The position numbers and the translations under genes were made by a program. A DNA stretch of 6,649 bases, taken from NCBI GenBank assembly GCA_020432595.1, contig JAGQGA010000306.1, forward strand, positions 1 to 6,649. Direction: 5' to 3'. Position 1 is the first letter of the stretch, and every line of letters starts with the position of its first letter. The notes beneath the pieces were generated by a model, which searched no databases, was not told the origin of the DNA, and saw only the letters and a list, made by a program, of their open reading frames with translations. This document shows, piece after piece, positions 6,001-6,649 of this stretch. The stretch comes from Anaerolineales bacterium (GTDB lineage Bacteria; Chloroflexota; Anaerolineae; Promineifilales; Promineifilaceae).

Positions 6001-6649
6001 GGTGATCACCCACACCTTTCCGTTGACGGTGGTCAATGTTTTGCCCATCGTTCCCATAACAGGAACCAATCAAGTGGCGGTTGGCGCGACGTACAATCTG
6101 GCGCTGGGCAGCGTGTTTGACCCAGGGCCGGATACGGTGACGGCGTGCAGCCTTGATTGGGGCGACGAGACGACTTCAGACTGCCTGGCGTTCCTGGGTG
6201 GCGGTTCGTTGGGGCATGTGTATGGAAACGGCCGTTTACAACCCACCATCACCGTCAACCTGACAGACGAAGACGGCACGCACGTTGCCGCCAGCAAGCA
6301 GATCACCATCACGGGCATCACCCCCAGCCTCAGCGTAGATCAAGCCACCGTCGGCGGCGATGAAAGCCAAATTGTGACCAATACCGGCAGCTACACACCG
6401 CCGGATGCCACCTTTAGCTGGTCGGCTTCCGAAGGCACGGTTGTTGATGAGGGAAACGGGGTCTGGTCATGGAGCTTGCCTGCTGGCAGTGCCGAAGGCA
6501 GCCGCACGGTTACGATCAACGCGAACACTTCAAACACTACGTTTACCGTTAACGTGCTGGGTGATGGCGCAGCCAGCAATCTGGAAGATGGCGCACCGAA
6601 CGGCGGCGATGGCAACAGCGACGGCATACCAGACAAAGCACAGATGAAC
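2..6649 (+). CDS. Giant secreted multi-domain protein with LamG, DUF11, Ig-like and PKD-like repeats (partial at both ends)
   Basis: One uninterrupted frame of 2,216 codons crosses the whole window, and I read it codon by codon without meeting a stop. Start and stop codons are both outside, so true length, signal peptide and anchor are unknown. The product reads as a chain of beta-sandwich modules: TSP3-like segment, DUF11-like domain, five LamG domains plus one degenerate unit, three Ig-like domains, two DUF11 domains, three PKD/cadherin-like modules and a second acidic segment. It is rich in Asn, Asp, Thr, Ser and Gly and poor in Lys; Cys residues fall in local pairs, as expected for a disulfide-bearing exported protein. 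LamG domains in general bind glycans or proteins, so an adhesin or surface-layer role is the inference; no enzyme motif was seen. I do not recognise a named gene. Chloroflexota is a plausible source, by architecture only. Confidence is very high for the reading frame and modest for the function. Confidence 0.97.
98..400 (+). other. DUF11-like beta-sandwich domain (N-terminal)
   Basis: Residues 33-133. The Pro-Gly at 54-55, Tyr60 and Thr-Asn at 65-66 match the DUF11 pattern of a P-G-x-x-V-x-Y-T stretch followed by V-T-N. A Glu-Leu-Pro near residue 75 corresponds to the L-P turn of that family. Unlike the two DUF11 domains near the C-terminal end, it has no Trp-x-Cys...Cys pair, so it is a divergent member or a related CARDB-like fold. 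It joins the acidic segment to the LamG array. Confidence 0.55.
295..304. repeat. Iterated palindrome AACGGCCGTT, copy 1
   Basis: Exact 10-base palindrome inside the N-terminal DUF11-like domain, read as Gln-Thr-Ala-Val. Its core CGGCCG is shared by all copies. Confidence 0.95.
407..1015 (+). other. LamG/concanavalin A-like domain 1
   Basis: Residues 136-338, about the usual 200-residue length of a LamG_3-type jelly roll. Landmarks in order: opening strand with W139 and H141; a Cys-x4-Cys-Pro motif (C163, C168); Phe-Asp-Gly at 178-180; a strand ending in Ile-Lys-Pro; Asn-Gly-Arg hairpin; W263-S-H265 leading to a Tyr-Asp-Gly turn (270-272); Tyr-Ile-Asn-Gly (278-281); and the closing Gly-Gln-Met-Asp-Glu-Val (317-322). 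A second likely disulfide is C244-C294. LamG domains bind glycans or proteins, often with calcium; the ligand here is unknown. Confidence 0.87.
1025..1642 (+). other. LamG/concanavalin A-like domain 2 (divergent)
   Basis: Residues 342-547. It keeps the Cys-x4-Cys-Pro motif (C360, C365), the Trp-Ile-Arg-Pro strand, the W478-Q-H480 motif followed by Tyr-Asp-Gly, and Phe-Tyr-Val-Asn-Gly. The second Cys pair is C462 and C507. Two family landmarks are lost: Phe-Asp-Gly has become Phe-Asn-Gln, and the closing Gly-x-Met-Asp-Glu motif is absent, the end reading Phe-Thr-Asn-Leu-Lys. The closing strands may instead be supplied by the degenerate unit that follows directly. Confidence 0.75.
1343..1352. 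repeat. Iterated palindrome AACGGCCGTT, copy 2
   Basis: Exact copy in LamG-2, read in the other phase as Asn-Gly-Arg, in a beta-hairpin. The corresponding hairpin of LamG-1 carries the near copy AACGGCCGAA at 698-707. Confidence 0.95.
1643..2092 (+). other. Shortened, degenerate LamG-like unit
   Basis: Residues 548-697, about 150 residues. It opens like a LamG domain (Met-Arg-Leu-Asn-Phe-Asn at 551-556) and closes like one (Gly-Thr-Leu-Asp-Asp-Phe-Arg-Val-Tyr-Gly before 684, then an Ala-Val-Glu-Asp-Ile-Tyr helix at 690-695). The middle lacks Cys-x4-Cys-Pro, Phe-Asp-Gly-x-Asp, Trp-x-His and Tyr-x-Asn-Gly. In their place is a Trp- and Asp-rich stretch with a Cys-x3-Cys-Pro-Glu-Asp and an acidic loop that could bind calcium. 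It may be an internally deleted LamG copy, or may complete domain 2 as one long unusual domain. Confidence 0.55.
1741..1750. repeat. Iterated palindrome AACGGCCGTT, copy 3
   Basis: Exact copy in the degenerate LamG-like unit, read as Lys-Thr-Ala-Val. It lies 388 bases past the end of copy 2, the first short interval in the series. Confidence 0.95.
2102..2692 (+). other. LamG/concanavalin A-like domain 3
   Basis: Residues 701-897. It is a canonical copy: opening Leu-Asp-Leu-Thr-Phe-Asp-Glu; Cys-x4-Cys-Pro (C727, C732) then Thr-Ser-Gly-Val; Phe-Asp-Gly-Val-Asp-Asp (747-752); Met-Trp-Val-Lys-Pro; W827-Y-H829; Phe-Tyr-Val-Asn-Gly; Gly-Val-Met-Asp-Glu (to 878); and a closing helix ending Tyr-Phe-Asn-Arg. 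It has no second Cys pair, unlike domains 1, 2 and 4, and its CPTSGV and FDGVDD segments match domain 5 almost exactly, so these two are the closest pair. Confidence 0.9.
2702..3352 (+). other. LamG/concanavalin A-like domain 4
   Basis: Residues 901-1117. Landmarks: Asn-Leu-His-Leu-Asp-Glu opening strand; Cys-x5-Cys-Pro (C936, C942, one residue longer than in the other copies); Phe-Asp-Gly-Asn-Asp (957-961); Met-Trp-Val-Lys-Pro; W1046-N-H; Tyr-Ile-Asn-Gly; Gly-Gly-Met-Asp-Glu (1094-1098); closing helix ending Asp-Leu-Tyr. A second Cys pair, C1026 and C1080, occupies the same places as in domains 1 and 2. It ends the contiguous LamG array; the next modules are Ig-like. Confidence 0.88.
3392..3691 (+). 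other. Bacterial Ig-like domain 1
   Basis: Residues 1131-1230. It begins with Asp-Leu-Pro-Thr-Val-Asp, has a mid-domain Val-Glu-Tyr-Arg-Ile-Asn-Gly-Gly-Ser-Trp hairpin, and ends with the Ala-Thr-Asp-Ala-Gly-Gly-Asn signature (1211-1217) before a Val-Val-Asp-Gly linker. That last signature is typical of bacterial Ig-like repeats in large surface proteins, where they act as spacers. The exact family (Big_3-type or a Y_Y_Y-like fold) cannot be settled by eye. Confidence 0.65.
3430..3439. repeat. Iterated palindrome AACGGCCGTT, copy 4
   Basis: Exact copy near the start of Ig-like domain 1, read as Lys-Thr-Ala-Val. It follows the longest copy-free interval, from 1751 to 3429, which spans LamG-3 and LamG-4. 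Confidence 0.95.
3692..3994 (+). other. Bacterial Ig-like domain 2
   Basis: Residues 1231-1331, in tandem with the preceding Ig-like unit. It starts Gln-Ala-Pro-Thr-Ile-Thr-Ile, contains Leu-Ser-Gly-Thr-Ala-Val-Asp followed by Ser-Gly-Val-Ala, and closes with Ala-Asp-Asp-Ala-Val-Gly-Asn (1313-1319) and a Leu-Asp-Gly linker. A 34-residue linker of no clear fold (1332-1365) then leads to LamG-5. No Cys is present. Confidence 0.65.
3763..3772. repeat. Iterated palindrome AACGGCCGTT, copy 5
   Basis: Exact copy in Ig-like domain 2, read as Gly-Thr-Ala-Val-Asp. Its 5' neighbour is G, not A, so only the 10 bases themselves match the copies on either side. Confidence 0.95.
4097..4723 (+). other. LamG/concanavalin A-like domain 5
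   Basis: Residues 1366-1574. Landmarks: Leu-His-Leu-His-Phe-Glu opening strand; Cys-x4-Cys-Pro (C1392, C1397) then Thr-Ser-Gly-Val; Phe-Asp-Gly-Val-Asp-Asp (1412-1417); Met-Ala-Trp-Val-Lys; W1501-V-H; Phe-Phe-Val-Asn-Gly; Gly-Gly-Ser-Leu-Asp-Glu (to 1557); closing helix with Tyr1571. There is no second Cys pair. It is separated from the other LamG copies by two Ig-like domains, yet it resembles LamG-3 more than any neighbour, pointing to duplication and rearrangement of modules. Confidence 0.9.
4433..4442. repeat. Iterated palindrome AACGGCCGTT, copy 6
   Basis: Exact copy in LamG-5, read as Asn-Gly-Arg at the hairpin that corresponds to copy 2 in LamG-2. A shared origin by domain duplication is possible for this pair. 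Confidence 0.95.
4724..4969 (+). other. Ig-like domain 3
   Basis: Residues 1575-1656, short for an Ig-like module. It has alternating beta-strand character (Ala-Leu-Ser-Leu-Arg-Ile-Arg), a Leu-Pro-Gln-Gly-Ser-Tyr turn and a closing Thr-Asp-Ser-Ser-Gly-Asn signature (1637-1642) like that of the other two Ig-like units. It bridges LamG-5 and the DUF11 pair. The assignment rests mainly on that closing signature. Confidence 0.5.
4970..5350 (+). other. DUF11 domain A
   Basis: Residues 1657-1783. It is a clear DUF11 (Pfam family of large bacterial surface proteins) copy: Pro-Asp-Val-Ala-Val-Ser-Lys opening, Gly-Asp-Pro-Val-Thr-Phe-Thr-Ile then Tyr-Thr-Asn, a W1714-x-C1716...C1726 disulfide loop, Leu-x-Val-Gly-x-Met-Ala-Ala-Gly, and the closing Asn-Thr-Val-Thr-Ile and Asn-Pro-Ala-Asp-Asn (1772-1776). 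DUF11 has no known catalytic role; it is viewed as a structural spacer of surface proteins. Confidence 0.9.
5357..5758 (+). other. DUF11 domain B
   Basis: Residues 1786-1919, in tandem with domain A. It has Val-Asp-Leu-Ala-Val-Ser at the start, Val-Tyr-Thr-Ile-Thr-Tyr-Ser-Asn, a Leu-Pro-Pro-Gly-Val turn, the W1848-x-C1850...C1859 loop, Leu-Gly-Glu-Val-Ala-Pro-Gly, and the closing Asn-Thr-Val-Ser-Ile and Asn-Pro-Ala-Asn-Asp. The strand after the opening is less regular than in domain A (an extra Tyr-Tyr-Asp-Asp loop), but every family landmark is in order. Confidence 0.87.
5470..5479. repeat. Iterated palindrome AACGGCCGTT, copy 7
   Basis: Exact copy in DUF11 domain B, read as Gln-Thr-Ala-Val. 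DUF11 domain A has no copy at the matching place, so it was not simply inherited with the domain duplication. Confidence 0.95.
5762..6034 (+). other. PKD/cadherin-like module with W-x-W-x-Y strand
   Basis: Residues 1921-2011. It opens with Val-Asn-Glu-Gly-Glu-Thr-Ala and an Ala-Gly-Thr-Val-Val-Asp turn, then W1973-T-W1975-T-Y1977 followed by Thr-Thr-Thr-Asp-Gly-Pro (to 1983). The combination of a G-T-V-x-D turn and a W-x-W-x-Y strand ending in D-G-P recurs in beta-sandwich repeats of bacterial surface proteins next to PKD domains. I cannot name the family with certainty. Confidence 0.5.
5812..5821. repeat. Iterated palindrome AACGGCCGTT, copy 8
   Basis: Exact copy in the first W-x-W module, read as Glu-Thr-Ala-Val. 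The sister module at 6317-6562 has none. Confidence 0.95.
6035..6313 (+). other. PKD-like domain
   Basis: Residues 2012-2104. Landmarks: Asn-Val-Leu-Pro as the entry strand, Phe-Asp-Pro-Gly-Pro-Asp, then D2052-W-G-D2055 (the W-G-D-G hallmark strand with Glu replacing the last Gly), H2072-V-Y2074 (the H-x-Y strand) and a final Val-Asn-Leu-Thr-Asp-Glu-Asp-Gly. C2049 and C2061 flank the D-W-G-D strand and could pair. PKD domains are extracellular Ig-fold spacers or binding modules. Confidence 0.78.
6227..6236. repeat. Iterated palindrome AACGGCCGTT, copy 9
   Basis: Exact copy in the PKD-like domain, just after the H-V-Y strand, read as Asn-Gly-Arg. The symmetry extends one base each way, giving a 12-base palindrome at 6226-6237. 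Confidence 0.95.
6317..6562 (+). other. Second W-x-W beta module (PKD/cadherin-like)
   Basis: Residues 2106-2187. It has Gly-Ser-Tyr-Thr-Pro-Pro-Asp-Ala, a Ser-Ala-Ser-Glu-Gly-Thr-Val turn, then Gly-Asn-Gly-Val and W2155-S-W2157, ending Val-Thr-Ile-Asn-Ala-Asn...Val-Asn-Val-Leu-Gly. It shares the W-x-W strand with the module at residues 1921-2011, so the PKD domain sits between two copies of one related fold. It is the last folded domain in view. Confidence 0.5.
6563..6649 (+). other. Acidic Asp/Gly/Asn-rich calcium-binding-like linker
   Basis: Residues 2188-2216, cut by the window edge. Regular acidic residues (E2195, D2196, D2203, D2207, D2211) in an Asp-Gly-Asn-Ser-Asp-Gly-Ile-Pro-Asp setting look like a TSP3 or EF-hand-like loop. 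From family knowledge, a stretch of the type D-G-A-P-N-x-G-D-G-N-x-D-G-I-P-D commonly precedes the choice-of-anchor U domain in bacterial surface proteins. Whether that domain follows here cannot be seen. Confidence 0.6.

Noticed and set aside
295..6236. Reading the AACGGCCGTT copies as operators or a transcription factor regulon
   Set aside because: All copies are inside coding sequence, widely and irregularly spaced, and none is near a promoter. A general genomic word fits better than gene regulation.
295..6236. CRISPR-like or tandem repeat array
   Set aside because: The repeat unit is only 10 bases and the intervals between copies range from about 330 to 1,690 bases with unrelated coding content.
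6563..6649. Dockerin domain at the C-terminal edge
   Set aside because: The Asp/Gly/Asn loop resembles one dockerin calcium loop, but the visible part has no duplicated loop-helix unit; a TSP3-like linker is the simpler reading.
2..6649. Hidden multi-gene defence, toxin or mobile system
   Set aside because: Only one reading frame carries coherent domains from end to end, leaving no room for other genes. No toxin domain, transposase, integrase or terminal inverted repeat was found.

Overview
The whole window lies inside one protein-coding gene on the + strand. The frame starting at base 2 is open to base 6649 with no stop: 2,216 codons, with neither the start nor the stop codon in view. Translated, it is a secreted multi-domain surface protein of at least 2,216 residues, built only from binding and spacer modules. 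I see no catalytic motif, transmembrane segment, signal peptide or anchor; the ends that would carry the last two lie outside. Residue numbers used here count from the codon at bases 2-4.

Layout, N to C: an acidic thrombospondin-type-3-like segment (1-31); a DUF11-like beta domain (33-133); a LamG/concanavalin-A-like array consisting of LamG-1 (136-338), LamG-2 (342-547), a shortened degenerate unit (548-697), LamG-3 (701-897) and LamG-4 (901-1117); two bacterial Ig-like domains (1131-1331); LamG-5 (1366-1574); a third Ig-like domain (1575-1656); two DUF11 repeats (1657-1783 and 1786-1919); three PKD/cadherin-like modules (1921-2011, 2012-2104, 2106-2187); and a second acidic Asp/Gly/Asn-rich segment (2188-2216). 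The last segment resembles the linker that often precedes a C-terminal choice-of-anchor sorting domain.

This architecture, the Asn/Asp/Thr/Ser/Gly-rich and Lys-poor composition and the moderately GC-rich coding sequence fit a large extracellular adhesin-like protein of an environmental bacterium. Chloroflexota (Anaerolineae and relatives) is my best guess, from family knowledge and not from any search. The likely role is binding glycans or proteins outside the cell or at its surface.

The most unusual feature is at DNA level. The 10-base palindrome AACGGCCGTT occurs nine times exactly, where chance predicts far fewer than one. It is read in two different codon phases (x-Thr-Ala-Val six times, Asn-Gly-Arg three times) and sits in unrelated domain types. 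That suggests a genome-wide iterated palindrome, comparable in kind to cyanobacterial HIP1, and not just a protein motif. No RNA gene, mobile element, CRISPR array, promoter or terminator is visible, and I found no multi-gene system here.
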